Positions 34,857-44,833 of a stretch of DNA of 64,000 nucleotides are shown piece after piece; positions within the stretch are counted from its first letter, which is position 1, and every line of letters begins with the position of its first letter. Under the pieces are notes generated by a model, which was not told where the DNA came from, ran no database searches, and saw nothing but the letters and a program-made list of their open reading frames with translations. The position numbers and the translations under genes are program-made. Where the stretch lies: NCBI RefSeq assembly GCF_030848395.1, contig NZ_JAVDBT010000005.1, positions 1 to 64,000 of the forward strand. The letters run 5' to 3'. Source of the DNA: Pseudogemmobacter lacusdianii (GTDB lineage Bacteria > Pseudomonadota > Alphaproteobacteria > Rhodobacterales > Rhodobacteraceae).

Positions 34857-35669
34857 ATGTCTCTTTCGGTTTCCGGCAAAACCGCCATCGTTACCGGGGC
34901 CGCCAATGGCATTGGCCTGGCCATCGCGCGCCACCTTTTGGACAAAGGTGCGCGGGTGATGTTTGCCGATGTCGATGAGGCTCGGCTGTTGGATGAGGTG
35001 GGCGAAGAGGCGCGCGCTGAGGGTGAAGTTCAGCTGTTTGCTGGGGATTTGACACAAAAGCTAACGATTGCGAACCTGCTCTCGGCCACGGTGGATGCCT
35101 TTGATCGTGTTGACATTTTGGTCAATGCAAGTCGGCGGTTCTGCACCTCGGACCCGTTGGTCCCCGAGGCGGATGCCGTCGATCTTTTGTTGCAGCAAAA
35201 TCTGATGACGGCGCTGCGAATGAGCCAGATGACCGCGAGGCGCATGCTGCAGGCGGGCGAGAAGGCCGGGCTTGAGCCGGGCGCGCCGCTGGGATCAATC
35301 ATTAACCTTTCGGGCATAGCTTCGGGGCGGACGCAGCAGGGGCTGATGGGCTATTCGATCGCTTCGGCAGCGGTGGAGCAAATGACGCGCAGCATGGCGG
35401 TCGAACTGGCGCCGAAGGGGATTAGGGTTAACGCGATCTCATTCGCTTCGGTGATGAGCGCAAGTTTGCAGGGGGCGCTGCGGGAGAACCCCGATTGGCG
35501 TGAGGCTTTGACGCAAGCAACACCGCTGGGCCGGATTGCGGGCCCGGATGAGTTGGCTGAGACGGTGCAATATCTCGCCTCGGACGCTGCCCGATTTGTC
35601 ACCGGGCAGGTGCTTTGTGTGGACGGCGGGCGCGGGCTGATCGAGCGGGTCGCTGTCCCAGCCTATTGA
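34857..35669 (+). CDS. SDR-family protein lacking the catalytic lysine
   Basis: 270 residues with a Rossmann fold. The NAD(P) site is TGAANGIGLAIA (14-25) and the C-terminus VTGQVLCVDGG is standard for classical SDRs. The active site is abnormal: the usual Y-x3-K appears as YSIAS, with serine in place of lysine, and NNAG is changed to VNAS. The serine of the triad is present (NLSGIAS). The protein may have lost dehydrogenase activity, or be a family in which this substitution is normal. Substrate unknown. It abuts a convergent lipoprotein gene with no gap. Confidence 0.85.
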   Translation: MSLSVSGKTAIVTGAANGIGLAIARHLLDKGARVMFADVDEARLLDEVGEEARAEGEVQLFAGDLTQKLTIANLLSATVDAFDRVDILVNASRRFCTSDPLVPEADAVDLLLQQNLMTALRMSQMTARRMLQAGEKAGLEPGAPLGSIINLSGIASGRTQQGLMGYSIASAAVEQMTRSMAVELAPKGIRVNAISFASVMSASLQGALRENPDWREALTQATPLGRIAGPDELAETVQYLASDAARFVTGQVLCVDGGRGLIERVAVPAY

Positions 35670-36074
35670 TTACTCAGGATATTGCGCCTTGCACTGTTGA
35701 ACAACCTGCTGGGCGCTGCGCTGCAACTCAAGCCGCTTGTCTTGCAGTTGGGCCAGTTTGCGCGACTCAAGTTGAAGATCAATGGTCTTTGGCACCGTAT
35801 AGGTCCGCTCGCGCACATCGGGGCAGGTCGCGCGGCGCGGGGGCTGCGGGTTGCCATTGGCATCGGGGGGCGAGGGCAGCAGGCAAGGCTCAAAGGCGCG
35901 GTATCTTTCCACCCTCTTTTCAAGGGCATAGCCGCGCTGCAGATTGCCTTGCGTCTCGGCGATCAACTGCTCGACCGTGCGCAAGTCGCGGGTGTTCCGC
36001 GCGATACACTGCTCTTGCGGCGTGCCGCAGGCAGTCAAAAGCGCAAGGAAGCTGAGGGGCAAGAGGCGTTTCAT
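35670..36074 (-). CDS. Small lipoprotein, helical
   Basis: 134 residues. The signal peptide ends in the lipobox LLTAC-G, so Cys16 should be lipidated by Lgt and the protein anchored to the outer or inner membrane. The mature part has several cysteines (QEQC, EPCLLP, RATCPD, QQCKAQYPE) that could form disulfides, a proline-rich central loop, and a predicted coiled coil around LQLESRKLAQLQDKRLELQ. ATG 36074 fits the signal peptide. Convergent with the SDR gene, adjoining it with no spacer. Family not recognised. Confidence 0.8.
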   Translation of the reverse strand: MKRLLPLSFLALLTACGTPQEQCIARNTRDLRTVEQLIAETQGNLQRGYALEKRVERYRAFEPCLLPSPPDANGNPQPPRRATCPDVRERTYTVPKTIDLQLESRKLAQLQDKRLELQRSAQQVVQQCKAQYPE

Positions 36075-36216
36075 GGCGGGAACTCGCGACAGATGGGGCC
36101 TGAAAGACATTACGTTTCAACAGCCTATCCGGTTCCCGCGCTGATGCCAAACGTCGCGTTGGCTCCCGGCTTCTTGGGGTGATAGGGAAGGGGGAAGATG
36201 GCAGCAGGAGGCGGCG

Positions 36217-37083
36217 ATGCAAGCGGATTTTGAGGCGCGGAAAGCGCAAGCGTCGGGGTGGTTTCACCAGTTGCGCGACCAAATTGTTGCAGCTTTTGAA
36301 GAGCTTGAGGCAAGGGCCACGCCTGAGGGCGAGACGCCTTGCCGCTTTGAGGTCTCTCCCACCACGCGTAAAGATGGTGGCGGCGGGCTGATGTCGGTGC
36401 TGCGCGGCGGTCGAGTCTTTGAAAAAGTGGGCGTGAATTGGTCGGCAGTTCATGGGCAACTTGCTGAAAAGGCTCAGAAAGCTATGGCGGCGCGCGGGGT
36501 GCCGGGCATGAGCGCCGATCCGCGCTTTTGGGCCAGTGGGATCTCGCTTGTGGCGCATATGGTTAACCCGCATTCCCCTGCGGTGCATATGAACACGCGG
36601 ATGTTTTGGACGCCCGGCGCTTGGTGGTTTGGCGGTGGTGCCGACCTTAATCCTTGCATCGAATATGCCGAGGATACCGCGCATTTCCACGCCGAGATGC
36701 AGCGCGCTTGCGATGCGCATTCCGCCGATTATTACCCTCGTTTCAAGGCTTGGGCGGATGAATATTTCTTCATCCCGCACCGGGGCCGGGCACGAGGGGT
36801 TGGGGGTATCTTCTTTGATGACCACAACACCGGGGATTGGGACCGCGATTTTGCCTTTACCAAAGCGGTGGGTGAGGCTTTCCTTCCGGCCTTCTTGCCC
36901 GTCACCGAAAAGCGCCGTGGCACGGCCTGGTCCGAGGCGGATCGCGAGGCGCAGTTGATCCATCGCGGGCTCTATGCCGAGTATAATTTGGTCTATGATC
37001 GGGGCACGAAATTCGGCCTTGAGACCGGGCATGATGCCAATGCGGTGCTGATGAGCCTGCCTCCGATCGCGAAATGGTATTAA
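36217..37083 (+). CDS. hemF: Oxygen-dependent coproporphyrinogen III oxidase
   Basis: 288-residue cytosolic enzyme performing the aerobic version of the HemN reaction. Signature segments are present: SVLRGGRVFEKVGVNWSAVHG, PAVHMNTRMF, WWFGGGADLNP, GRARGVGGIFFDD and EYNLVYDRGTKFGL. With hemN at 18720 the organism can make haem with or without oxygen, as expected for a facultative Rhodobacteraceae. Single gene, with no obvious operon partner. Confidence 0.96.
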   Translation: MQADFEARKAQASGWFHQLRDQIVAAFEELEARATPEGETPCRFEVSPTTRKDGGGGLMSVLRGGRVFEKVGVNWSAVHGQLAEKAQKAMAARGVPGMSADPRFWASGISLVAHMVNPHSPAVHMNTRMFWTPGAWWFGGGADLNPCIEYAEDTAHFHAEMQRACDAHSADYYPRFKAWADEYFFIPHRGRARGVGGIFFDDHNTGDWDRDFAFTKAVGEAFLPAFLPVTEKRRGTAWSEADREAQLIHRGLYAEYNLVYDRGTKFGLETGHDANAVLMSLPPIAKWY

Positions 37084-37244
37084 CGCGGCGGGCGCAGCGG
37101 TCAGGTTTTGCCGCCGCGGCACCAGCCAAGTCTGGATAAGGTCTGTTTTAGGTATGGCTAAGGTATGGCAAAGGTCATGCCTTGGGTTTTGCGGCGGACG
37201 TTAACGAATAGGGCCTGCGGGTCCGGCAAATAGGGGTGCCTCAG

Positions 37245-37607
37245 ATGGCCGATATTGATGTGATTGCGGCCTATGGCTCGGTCGTTGAGGATGATGAAGA
37301 GGGTCTGCTCTTCATCGGCTTTGCCGAAGGTGAGGATGAGGACGAGCCCTATGTGCTGTTCCGGCAGGCGCTGAGCGGCGGGCCGATTTGGCTGGAGATC
37401 GGCAGCGAGGAATTCGGTGCCGAGGATGCGGTGAGCCGGGTGATTGAGACCGCTTCGGGGATTGAGATCGTTCTGGACCCGGCGCAGGCGGCGAGCTTTG
37501 GCTTTGCGACCTCGGTCGGCGTGAAGATCGGGCCGGACTGCGAAGATGGCGCTGAGGCACTGGCGGCTTTGCGGGAGATGTTTGCCTCGGTCTGGCAAAA
37601 GGGCTGA
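37245..37607 (+). CDS. Small acidic protein, Imm10-like pattern
   Basis: 120 residues, strongly acidic (VVEDDEEG, EGEDEDEP). The order LFIGFAEGEDEDEPYVLFRQ, then WLEIGSEEFGAEDAV, then IVLDPAQAASFGF recalls the Imm10 immunity-protein fold (yxxfqr ... vyvE ... LxxxaaxxLGf) as I remember it. No toxin gene lies next to it. ATG 37245 or GTG 37236 are possible starts. It could equally be an unrelated conserved Rhodobacterales protein; I am not sure of the family. Confidence 0.6.
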   Translation: MADIDVIAAYGSVVEDDEEGLLFIGFAEGEDEDEPYVLFRQALSGGPIWLEIGSEEFGAEDAVSRVIETASGIEIVLDPAQAASFGFATSVGVKIGPDCEDGAEALAALREMFASVWQKG

Positions 37608-37723
37608 AGGGTTAACGCTGCGGCCGGGTTAATAGGCGCGAAAGTGTCCCCGGCCAGCGCCCGAACTATGGGTGGGCGCTAGATTGCTCTGACAGCCAGA
37701 CCCGGCTTTAGCCAGACCCCGCT

Positions 37724-38623
37724 TTAGATCGAGACCCGCATCAAAAGCGCCACGCCCAAAAGCAGGATGGCGATGCCGACCAATTGGCGCTGGGTGGTCT
37801 TTTGGCCAAAGGCAAAGCGCGAGACGGCGAGGGCGAAGATGACCTCGACCAAGGCCAAGGTGCGCACATTGGCGGCGGAAGTGAGCGAGAAGGCGATGAA
37901 CCAAAAGGCCGAAGCCAGCGCGCCAAGGAAACCTGCGGCCAGCGAGGGGCCAAGGGCGGTGAAGCTGGCCAAAAGGGCGACGCGGTTGCGCAGCCAAAGA
38001 TAGCCGCCAAGGATCACGGTTTGCAGCGCGAGCGACAAGGCCAGCGTGGTCAAAGCGCGGATCAGGAAGCTGCCCTCGGGGAGCGAGGTGATGCCGCCTC
38101 GGAAGGCGATGGCGGAAAGGCCAAAGGCGAAGCCCGCCGCAAGGCCCATCAGCGCCGGGCCAATCCCGGTCAGCATTTGCCGCCCCAAGCCCGGTTTCAG
38201 CGTCAGCACCAAGACGCCCGCGACGGCGACAGCGATCGCGCCCAGCATCGGCCAAGTCAGCGCATCGCCCAAGATCGCGTAACCGGCGATGGCCACGAGC
38301 ACCGGCTCGACCTTGAGCCAAGCGGTGGTGAGGCCGAAGGATTGCGAGCGCATCACTTGGAGCATCATGGCGGTGCCAGCGATTTGCCCCAATGCTCCGG
38401 TCAGGGTCCAGCCGAAGGTCACGGCTGAGATCGACGGTAGGGGTTCAGCGCTGAACCAAAGCGCCAGCGCAAGGAAGAGGCAGGCGAAGGGCAGGCCAAA
38501 AAGGAAGCGGGTGTTGGTCGCGCCCAAAGTGCCAAGCTTCTTCGTCAGCCCCGATTGCGTGGCATTGCGTCCGGTCTGCGCGATGGCGCCGCCCAGAGCG
38601 ATCCAAGTCCAAAGAGGCAGCAT
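37724..38623 (-). CDS. EamA/DMT-family transporter
   Basis: 299 residues with ten predicted membrane helices in two five-helix repeats, the drug/metabolite transporter fold. The second repeat contains the typical LVEVIFALAVSRFAFGQK near the end of the ninth helix. The substrate cannot be predicted; relatives export amino acids, polyamines or metabolites. It follows hemE on the opposite side of a 38-bp gap, on the same strand. Confidence 0.88.
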   Translation of the reverse strand: MLPLWTWIALGGAIAQTGRNATQSGLTKKLGTLGATNTRFLFGLPFACLFLALALWFSAEPLPSISAVTFGWTLTGALGQIAGTAMMLQVMRSQSFGLTTAWLKVEPVLVAIAGYAILGDALTWPMLGAIAVAVAGVLVLTLKPGLGRQMLTGIGPALMGLAAGFAFGLSAIAFRGGITSLPEGSFLIRALTTLALSLALQTVILGGYLWLRNRVALLASFTALGPSLAAGFLGALASAFWFIAFSLTSAANVRTLALVEVIFALAVSRFAFGQKTTQRQLVGIAILLLGVALLMRVSI

Positions 38624-38661
38624 CGGTGGTTCCTAATGTGTCGTAAAGCCTGCGGTAGGGC

Positions 38662-39693
38662 TTAGCCCTGCCGCACGGTGTCGATCATCAATTGCACATT
38701 GGCGGGGTCAGCATCGGGGGTGATGCCGTGGCCAAGGTTGAAGATATGCGGGCCTTTGCGGAACGCCTCGACCACGGCGCGGGTCTCGCGAATGAGGTCT
38801 TCGCCGCCGGTGACCATGTGATGCGGCGCAAGGTTGCCTTGCACGCAGCCGGTGGTTTGGACATTGGCGGCGGCCCAGTCGGGCGAGACCGAGTTGTCGA
38901 TGGCGACGCAATCGGCGCCGGTGGCCGCTGCAAAGCCGATGTAGCCGTCACCGGCTTCGCGCGGGAAGGCGATGATCGGCAGGCTCGGGTAGCGCTCTTT
39001 CAGCGCGGCGATGATGCGGGCGGTGGGTTTCACTGCGAAATCGGTGAAATCTTGGCCTTTGAGCGAGCCTGCCCAGCTGTCGAAGAGCTTGATAACCTCA
39101 GCCCCGGCTTCGACTTGCGCCGAGAGGTAAAGGATCGTGGCCTCGGTGATTTTGTCGATCAGCGTCTCAAAGGTGGCGCGGTCTTCGGTTTTCAGACGGT
39201 GTGCGCCGGCCTGTTCCTCTTTGCCGCGACCGGCGATCATATAGGTGGCGACGGTCCAAGGCGCGCCGGCAAAGCCGATGAGGGTGGTCTCGGAGGGAAG
39301 CTCACGCTTGAGGATGCGGAGCGTCTCATAGATCGGGTGCAGCGTGTCGTGGATCGCCTCTGCGGGGCGCAGGGCGGCGACTTCGGCGGCGGTGGTGGTG
39401 GTTTCCATCCGCGGGCCTTCGCCGGTCTCGAACCAAAGTTTCGGGCCAAGCGCTTGGGGCAGAAGGAGAATGTCGGCAAAGAGGATGGCCGCGTCAAAGC
39501 CGAAGCGGCGGATCGGCTGCAAGGTGACCTCGGCCGCGAGTTCCGAATTGTAGCACAAAGACAGGAAGTCTCCGGCCTGCGCCCGGGTGGCGCGGTATTC
39601 GGGCAGGTAGCGGCCGGCTTGGCGCATCATCCAGATTGGCGGGGTCGGCAGGGTCTCACCGGCAAGGGCGCGCAGGATGGTTTTCTGGCTCAT
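38662..39693 (-). CDS. hemE: Uroporphyrinogen decarboxylase
   Basis: 343 residues, full length. The signatures [16 protein letters not shown] (near residue 20), [27 protein letters not shown] and FDSWAG are diagnostic. It converts uroporphyrinogen III to coproporphyrinogen III, the substrate of HemF and HemN. ATG 39693 follows AAAGGACC. Divergent from hemC, the usual arrangement in this group, with 162 bp between the two starts. Confidence 0.97.
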   Translation of the reverse strand: MSQKTILRALAGETLPTPPIWMMRQAGRYLPEYRATRAQAGDFLSLCYNSELAAEVTLQPIRRFGFDAAILFADILLLPQALGPKLWFETGEGPRMETTTTAAEVAALRPAEAIHDTLHPIYETLRILKRELPSETTLIGFAGAPWTVATYMIAGRGKEEQAGAHRLKTEDRATFETLIDKITEATILYLSAQVEAGAEVIKLFDSWAGSLKGQDFTDFAVKPTARIIAALKERYPSLPIIAFPREAGDGYIGFAAATGADCVAIDNSVSPDWAAANVQTTGCVQGNLAPHHMVTGGEDLIRETRAVVEAFRKGPHIFNLGHGITPDADPANVQLMIDTVRQG

Positions 39694-39855
39694 GGTCGGT
39701 CCTTTCGATCTTGCCTTGGGGTGCCGTGAAAGCGGGGCATTTGCAAGGGTGGAAAGGGGGTTGCCGCCGCAGCGTGCCGCTTTGCCGCAAGGGGGAAGGG
39801 GCGTGCGATGGTGGTGGATATTGCCCTTTTGGCCCTGCTGCGCTAGGCCAAAGCC

Positions 39856-40791
39856 ATGATCGATATGCCCTCGCCCACCCGCCCGCTGAAGATTGGAACC
39901 CGTGGCTCGCCGCTTGCTTTGTGGCAGGCGCATGAGGTGCGGCGCTGCCTGATGGCGGCGCATGATCTGCCCGAGGCGGCCTTTGAGACCGTGGTGATCA
40001 AGGTCACCGGCGATATGGTGCAGGACAAGGCTTTGCGCGAGATCGGCGGTAAGGGCTTGTTTACCAAAGAGATTGAAGAGGCGCTCTTGGATGGCGGCAT
40101 CGATATTGCCGTGCATTCGATGAAGGATATGCCGGTGGAGCAGCCCGTGGGGCTGGTGCTTGACTGCTATCTGGAGCGCGCCGATGTGCGGGATGGCTTT
40201 GTCAGCTTGAAATACGCCTCGATTGCGGATTTGCCGGAAGGTGCGGTGGTGGGCTCGTCGTCTTTGCGGCGGCGGGCGCAGTTGGCGTTGCGGCGGCCGG
40301 ATTTGAAGCTGGTGGAGTTTCGCGGCAATGTGCAGACGCGGATGCGCAAGCTGGAAGAGGGCGTGGCGGATGCCACTTTCCTTGCCATGGCTGGGCTGAC
40401 GCGGCTGGGGATGCCTGAGGTGGCCCGCTCGGCCATCGCGCCGGAAGAGATGCTGCCGGCTTGCGCGCAAGGCGCGATTGGGGTCGAGCGGCGGATTGGC
40501 GATGACCGGGTGGCGGCTTTGCTGGAGCCGATCCATCATGCCGAGACTGGCCAGCGGCTGGCGGCCGAGCGGGCGTTCTTGCGCCGCTTGGACGGCTCTT
40601 GCGAGACGCCGATTGCGGGGCTCGCCGAGGTTACGGGCGACCAAATCTGGCTGCGGGGCGAGATTTTGCGGCCCGATGGCACGGCTGTGGTCAGCGGTGA
40701 GCGGCGCGGTGCGGTGGCGGAGGCCGAAGCTTTGGGCGTGGCATTGGCCGAGGCCTTGCTGGCCGAAGCAGGGCCGGGGTTCTTCGACTGA
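39856..40791 (+). CDS. hemC: Porphobilinogen deaminase (hydroxymethylbilane synthase)
   Basis: 311-residue enzyme linking four porphobilinogens. It begins with [17 protein letters not shown], followed by [29 protein letters not shown], and the cofactor-binding cysteine Cys249 in [11 protein letters not shown]. Divergent from hemE. It provides tetrapyrrole for the cbb3 haems encoded in this window. Confidence 0.97.
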   Translation: MIDMPSPTRPLKIGTRGSPLALWQAHEVRRCLMAAHDLPEAAFETVVIKVTGDMVQDKALREIGGKGLFTKEIEEALLDGGIDIAVHSMKDMPVEQPVGLVLDCYLERADVRDGFVSLKYASIADLPEGAVVGSSSLRRRAQLALRRPDLKLVEFRGNVQTRMRKLEEGVADATFLAMAGLTRLGMPEVARSAIAPEEMLPACAQGAIGVERRIGDDRVAALLEPIHHAETGQRLAAERAFLRRLDGSCETPIAGLAEVTGDQIWLRGEILRPDGTAVVSGERRGAVAEAEALGVALAEALLAEAGPGFFD

Positions 40792-40852
40792 GCGGGTGGC
40801 CCGCGCTTTGGCGCTTTGCGGCGGTTCACCTTGGTTTGGGTAGGTGCGATTG

Positions 40853-41614
40853 ATGGAACCTCTCGACGGGGCGGGTGACGCCATGCTGAGCCAAGCGGTG
40901 CAGGCTGCCTTGCAGGCGGGCCATGCGCGGGTGCGGCTGTTGCAGCTGCCCGATGGGCGGCGGTTTTGGCTGAAAGAGGTTGAGCGGCTTTCCGGCCGGT
41001 TGCGGCTGCAAAAGGGTGATCCTTCGGTCAGTTTTACGCGCGAACTTAAGGGTTTGCAGCAGATGCAGGCGATGGATCTGCCGGTGGCGCGGCTGGCGCT
41101 GCAGGGGCCAGGCTGGTTTGTCTTGGAAGATGCAGGCCCGGCTTTGGTGGCGCTGATCCAAGCCACCGATGTGTCCTTGGCGGAAAAGCTGGGCGCGATG
41201 CGGGCGGCGGGGGCGGCTTTGGCCAAGTTGCATGCGGCGGGGCAGGTGCATGGCCGTCCGGCGGTGCGCGATATGTGCTGGGACGGCGCGCAGCTGCGCT
41301 TCATTGATCTTGAGCGCTTCGGGCCGGGCAGGCGTGGCGGTTATCGCCAAGCGATGGATCTGATGATCATGGCGCAAAGCGCCTTTGTGCGCTGGCCCGA
41401 GGCGCCGGAGTGGATTGAGGCGGCCTTTGCGGGCTACCGCGCGGCGGGCGGCTCGGTTCAGGTTTTCCAGCGGATGGGGCGGCTTGCTTGGATTTTGTCG
41501 CCGCTTGGCGCTTTGGCGCGGGGCCTGCTGCGGCTGCGGCGCACGAGCCGCGAGTTGCGGGCCATTGCGCTGGTGCTGCCTTGGTTGCGTCGTGAAGTGA
41601 AACGTTTGGCCTAA
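40853..41614 (+). CDS. Protein-kinase-like (WaaP/BUD32 type) protein
   Basis: 253 residues resembling lipopolysaccharide core kinases and other small atypical kinases: [14 protein letters not shown] holds the ATP lysine, FVLEDAG follows the hinge, [23 protein letters not shown] resembles the catalytic loop (H-G-x5-N/D region) and FIDLERF resembles the metal-binding DFG segment (F-x-D-x-E-R). It may phosphorylate a sugar or lipid of the envelope; this is inference. ATG 40853 lies just inside a GTG option at 40844. It follows hemC by 61 bases and converges with the FtsX-type permease gene. Confidence 0.72.
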   Translation: MEPLDGAGDAMLSQAVQAALQAGHARVRLLQLPDGRRFWLKEVERLSGRLRLQKGDPSVSFTRELKGLQQMQAMDLPVARLALQGPGWFVLEDAGPALVALIQATDVSLAEKLGAMRAAGAALAKLHAAGQVHGRPAVRDMCWDGAQLRFIDLERFGPGRRGGYRQAMDLMIMAQSAFVRWPEAPEWIEAAFAGYRAAGGSVQVFQRMGRLAWILSPLGALARGLLRLRRTSRELRAIALVLPWLRREVKRLA

Positions 41615-41630
41615 GAGGGGCTTACGCGCG

Positions 41631-44153
41631 CTAGTCTTGCGCGCGCAGCACTTGGGCGGGGCGGACCGAAAGCGGCCTTGCGGCGAAGGCAAGGCCTGCG
41701 AGCAGGGTGGCGAGCACACCGCCGGTGACGATGGCAAGGGCCGAGACCGGCTCGAAGATGTAATCGCCCTCCATCACGAAGGTCATCACCGCCCAGCCGG
41801 ACACTCCGCCAGCGATCACGGCGACCACGCCTGCGGCGGCGCCCAAAAGCCCGGCGCGGAGCGCGAAACTGGCAAGGATTTTGCCACGGGTGGCGCCGAG
41901 GGTGCGCAGAATTGCGGCCTCATAAATCCTTGCGCGCTCGCCCGCGGCGGCGGCGCCGATCAGCACGATAAAGCCGGTGATGAGCGTGCCCGCAGCGGCC
42001 CAAGCCGTGGCGGTGGCGATGGCGGAAAGCGCCTCGGCCACCCGGTCCACCGCCTCGCGGATGCGGATCGCGGTGATATTGGGCCAAGTGCGGGTCACGT
42101 CTTTCAGGATCGCGGCCTCGGCATCAGGCCCGGCATAAACGGTGGCAATATGGGTGTGGGGCGCACCAGCAAGCGCGGCAGGGTTCATCGTCATCACAAA
42201 GCCGATCCCGGCATTGGAGAAATCGACCTCGCGGAAGGAAGTGATGGTGGCGATGATGTCGCGGCCAAGGATATTGGTGGTGATCTCATCGCCAAGCTTG
42301 AGGCCCATCTCGGCGGCCTCTTCGGCGCCGAAGGAGATTTGCGGCGGGCCGGTGTAATCCTCGGGCCAGAATTCTCCTTGGGTGATCCGGGACTTAGCCC
42401 CGTTGTTGGCGGCATAGGTGATGCCGCGATCGCCGCGCACGACCCAATGATCGCCCACCACCTCACGCGCGGGCTTGCCGTTGATGCGGGTGATGACGCC
42501 GCGCAGCATCGGGGCGGTTTCGGTCTCGGTCACCTCTGGGTTTGCGGCCATACGGTCAAGGAAGGGGCCGATCTGGTCGGGCTGGATGTCGACGAAGAAG
42601 AAGGCGGGGGCGCGGGTCGGCAGGTCGGTGTCGATGGCGCGGCGCAGGTTCCAATCGATCTGGCCAACGGCGGCAAGGACCGAAAGGCCAAGGCCCAGCG
42701 AGAGCACAACGGCCATGGTGTCGCCACGCGGCGCGCCGATGGCGGCGATGGCAGCGCGCAGGGCGGGGCGGCCTTGGGTCAGACGGCTGCGGGCGATGCG
42801 GCGGGCGGTCCAGCGCAGGCCGAGGGCGGCGAGGGCAAGGGTGGCAAGCGCGGCAAGGATGCCGCCTGCGGTGCCAAGGGCCAGTTTGGCGATGCCCGAG
42901 CCGAGCGTGGCGCTGCCGATCATCAGCGCGATGAGGAAAGCAAGGAGTGCGAGCCAGCGTTTGCGCGGCAAGGGCTGGTTGGTGGCGCCACGGTAAAGGG
43001 CGGCGGGGCGCAGACGCTCGGTTCTGGCCAGCGGGATCAGGGTGAAAATGAGGGCCGAGAGCGCGCCGTAGAAGGCGGCTTCAAGCAGGGCTTGCGGCGA
43101 GAGGCTGATCGCGGCGGGGAAGGGCAGCGAAGCCTCGATCAAGGGGGCGGCGATCAGCGGGATCGCGGCGCCGAGGATCAGGCCAAGGGCGATGCCGAGG
43201 GCCGAGAGGAGGGCGGTTTGCAGAAGGTAGCTGGTGAAGATCAGCCCACCAGATGCGCCAAGGGTTTTCAGCGTGGCGATGGTGCCGGTCTTGCCGTCGA
43301 GATAGCTGCGGATCGCCGAGGCGATGCCGACGCCGCCCACGGCAAGGCCCGCAAGCCCCACAAGAACAAGGAAACTTCCGATGCGGGTGACAAAGGTCTC
43401 AATCCCAGGAGCGGCGTTGCGGCTGTCGGTCCAGCGCATGCCGGTGTCGCGGAATTGCGCCACGGCCTCGGATTGCAGGGCTTCGAGATCGGCGCCCGTA
43501 GGGAGAAGCATACGGTAACGCGTCTCGAAAAGCGCGCCGGGGGTGAGGAGGCCCGATTGGGCAAGATCCTCGGTCCGCACCACGATGCGGGGGCCAAGGG
43601 TGAAGCCGGCAGAGGCGGAATCGGGCTCTCGGATCAGGGCGGCGGTGAGGCGGAAATCTTGGGTGCCAAGGCGGAAGCTGTCGCCGATGTGCAGGTTCAG
43701 CCGCTCGACCAGCACCGGGTCCATGATCGCGCCGGGCAGGCCGTCTTTGGCGGCGAGGGCCTCGGCCACGGGCAAGGCGGGGTCTAAGGTGGCCGTGCCG
43801 GTCAGCGGCCAATGGGCATCGACGGCCTTGACTTGGGTGAGGGCCTCATCGCCCTCGACCACGGCCATGGAGCGGAAGTCATAGACCTCGGACTGGGCGG
43901 TGGAGATTTGGTCGATGAAGGCAAGCTCGGTCGCATCGGCGGCGCGGTAGGTGAAGCGCATCTCGGCGTCGCCGCCAAGGATCACCGCGCCTTGCTCGGC
44001 GAGGCCCGATTGGATGCCGGCGCGCAGGGTGCCGACCCCGGCGATGGCCGCGACACCAAGGGCGAGGCAGGCGATGAAGACGCGGAACCCTTTGATGCCG
44101 CCGCGCAATTCACGCGCGGCGATGCGGCTGGCCAGCGAAAGCATGCCGCTCAT
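41631..44153 (-). CDS. FtsX-type ABC transporter permease (YbbP-like)
   Basis: 840 residues with two FtsX domains: an N-terminal helix, a large periplasmic region, a four-helix block (about 265-470, including membrane segments around 300 and 350), a second periplasmic region and a C-terminal three-helix FtsX block. This is the YbbP layout. Such proteins are usually mechanotransmission or lipid/lipoprotein-handling systems. ATG 44153 overlaps the stop of its ATPase (ATGA). With the divergent tesA gene it forms the conserved ybbA-ybbP-tesA neighbourhood. Confidence 0.9.
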   Translation of the reverse strand: MSGMLSLASRIAARELRGGIKGFRVFIACLALGVAAIAGVGTLRAGIQSGLAEQGAVILGGDAEMRFTYRAADATELAFIDQISTAQSEVYDFRSMAVVEGDEALTQVKAVDAHWPLTGTATLDPALPVAEALAAKDGLPGAIMDPVLVERLNLHIGDSFRLGTQDFRLTAALIREPDSASAGFTLGPRIVVRTEDLAQSGLLTPGALFETRYRMLLPTGADLEALQSEAVAQFRDTGMRWTDSRNAAPGIETFVTRIGSFLVLVGLAGLAVGGVGIASAIRSYLDGKTGTIATLKTLGASGGLIFTSYLLQTALLSALGIALGLILGAAIPLIAAPLIEASLPFPAAISLSPQALLEAAFYGALSALIFTLIPLARTERLRPAALYRGATNQPLPRKRWLALLAFLIALMIGSATLGSGIAKLALGTAGGILAALATLALAALGLRWTARRIARSRLTQGRPALRAAIAAIGAPRGDTMAVVLSLGLGLSVLAAVGQIDWNLRRAIDTDLPTRAPAFFFVDIQPDQIGPFLDRMAANPEVTETETAPMLRGVITRINGKPAREVVGDHWVVRGDRGITYAANNGAKSRITQGEFWPEDYTGPPQISFGAEEAAEMGLKLGDEITTNILGRDIIATITSFREVDFSNAGIGFVMTMNPAALAGAPHTHIATVYAGPDAEAAILKDVTRTWPNITAIRIREAVDRVAEALSAIATATAWAAAGTLITGFIVLIGAAAAGERARIYEAAILRTLGATRGKILASFALRAGLLGAAAGVVAVIAGGVSGWAVMTFVMEGDYIFEPVSALAIVTGGVLATLLAGLAFAARPLSVRPAQVLRAQD

Positions 44154-44833
44154 GCCGGGACCGTGGCGTCGAGACGACCATCGGCGAGCCGGACGATGCG
44201 GTCGCAGCGGCTGGCAAGCTCGGGCGCATGGGTGACAAGGATCAAGGTCGCGCCGTGGCGGTCGCGCAAAGCGAAGAGGAGGTCCATAATGGCTTGGCCG
44301 GTGCTGCCGTCCAAATTGCCGGTCGGCTCATCGGCCAAGAAAAGCGCCGGACGCGGGGAGGCGGCGCGGGCCAGAGCCACGCGCTGCTGCTCGCCGCCAG
44401 AAAGCTGCGAGGGGTAATGGTCCAAGCGGTGGCCAAGGCCAACCTCGACCAATTCGGCCTTGGCGCGGTCAAAGGCGTCCTTATTCCCAGCAAGCTCCAG
44501 CGGGATGGCGACATTTTCCAAAGCGGTCATCGTCGGGATCAGGTGGAAAGATTGAAACACCACCCCCATATTCTGCCTGCGGAAGCGGGCAAGGGCGTCT
44601 TCATCCATCGCGGTCAGGTCGTGGTCCAAAGCCCGCACCTCACCGCCGGTGGCGCGCTCAAGCCCGCCCATCAGCATCAAAAGCGAGGATTTCCCCGAGC
44701 CCGAGGGGCCAATGAGACCCACGGTCTCGCCCCGGTTGACGGTAAGGGATATGCCTTTGAGGATATCGACCGGCCCGGCATTGCCGGCAAGGGTCAAGTG
44801 GACGTCGGTGAGCGTCAGGACGGGAGCGGACAT
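44150..44833 (-). CDS. ABC transporter ATP-binding protein (YbbA/LolD-like)
   Basis: 227 residues with Walker A GPSGSGKSS (near 45), signature LSGGEQQRVALARA and Walker B ALFLADEPTG. It energises the adjacent FtsX-type permease. ATG 44833 gives MSAPVLTLTDVHLTL, the family start. The start codon overlaps that of tesA on the other strand (CATG at 44831-44834), so the two 5' leaders lie inside each other's coding regions. Confidence 0.92.
   Translation of the reverse strand: MSAPVLTLTDVHLTLAGNAGPVDILKGISLTVNRGETVGLIGPSGSGKSSLLMLMGGLERATGGEVRALDHDLTAMDEDALARFRRQNMGVVFQSFHLIPTMTALENVAIPLELAGNKDAFDRAKAELVEVGLGHRLDHYPSQLSGGEQQRVALARAASPRPALFLADEPTGNLDGSTGQAIMDLLFALRDRHGATLILVTHAPELASRCDRIVRLADGRLDATVPA

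Noticed and set aside
39694-41304. Upstream extension of hemE to 880 codons
   Set aside because: The extra part is antisense to hemC; the HemE family starts at ATG 39693, which has a ribosome site.
41637-43787. 716-codon open frame on the plus strand
   Set aside because: It is antisense to the FtsX-type permease, has Gly/Glu/His-rich shadow composition and no recognisable motif. The permease frame has clear family features.
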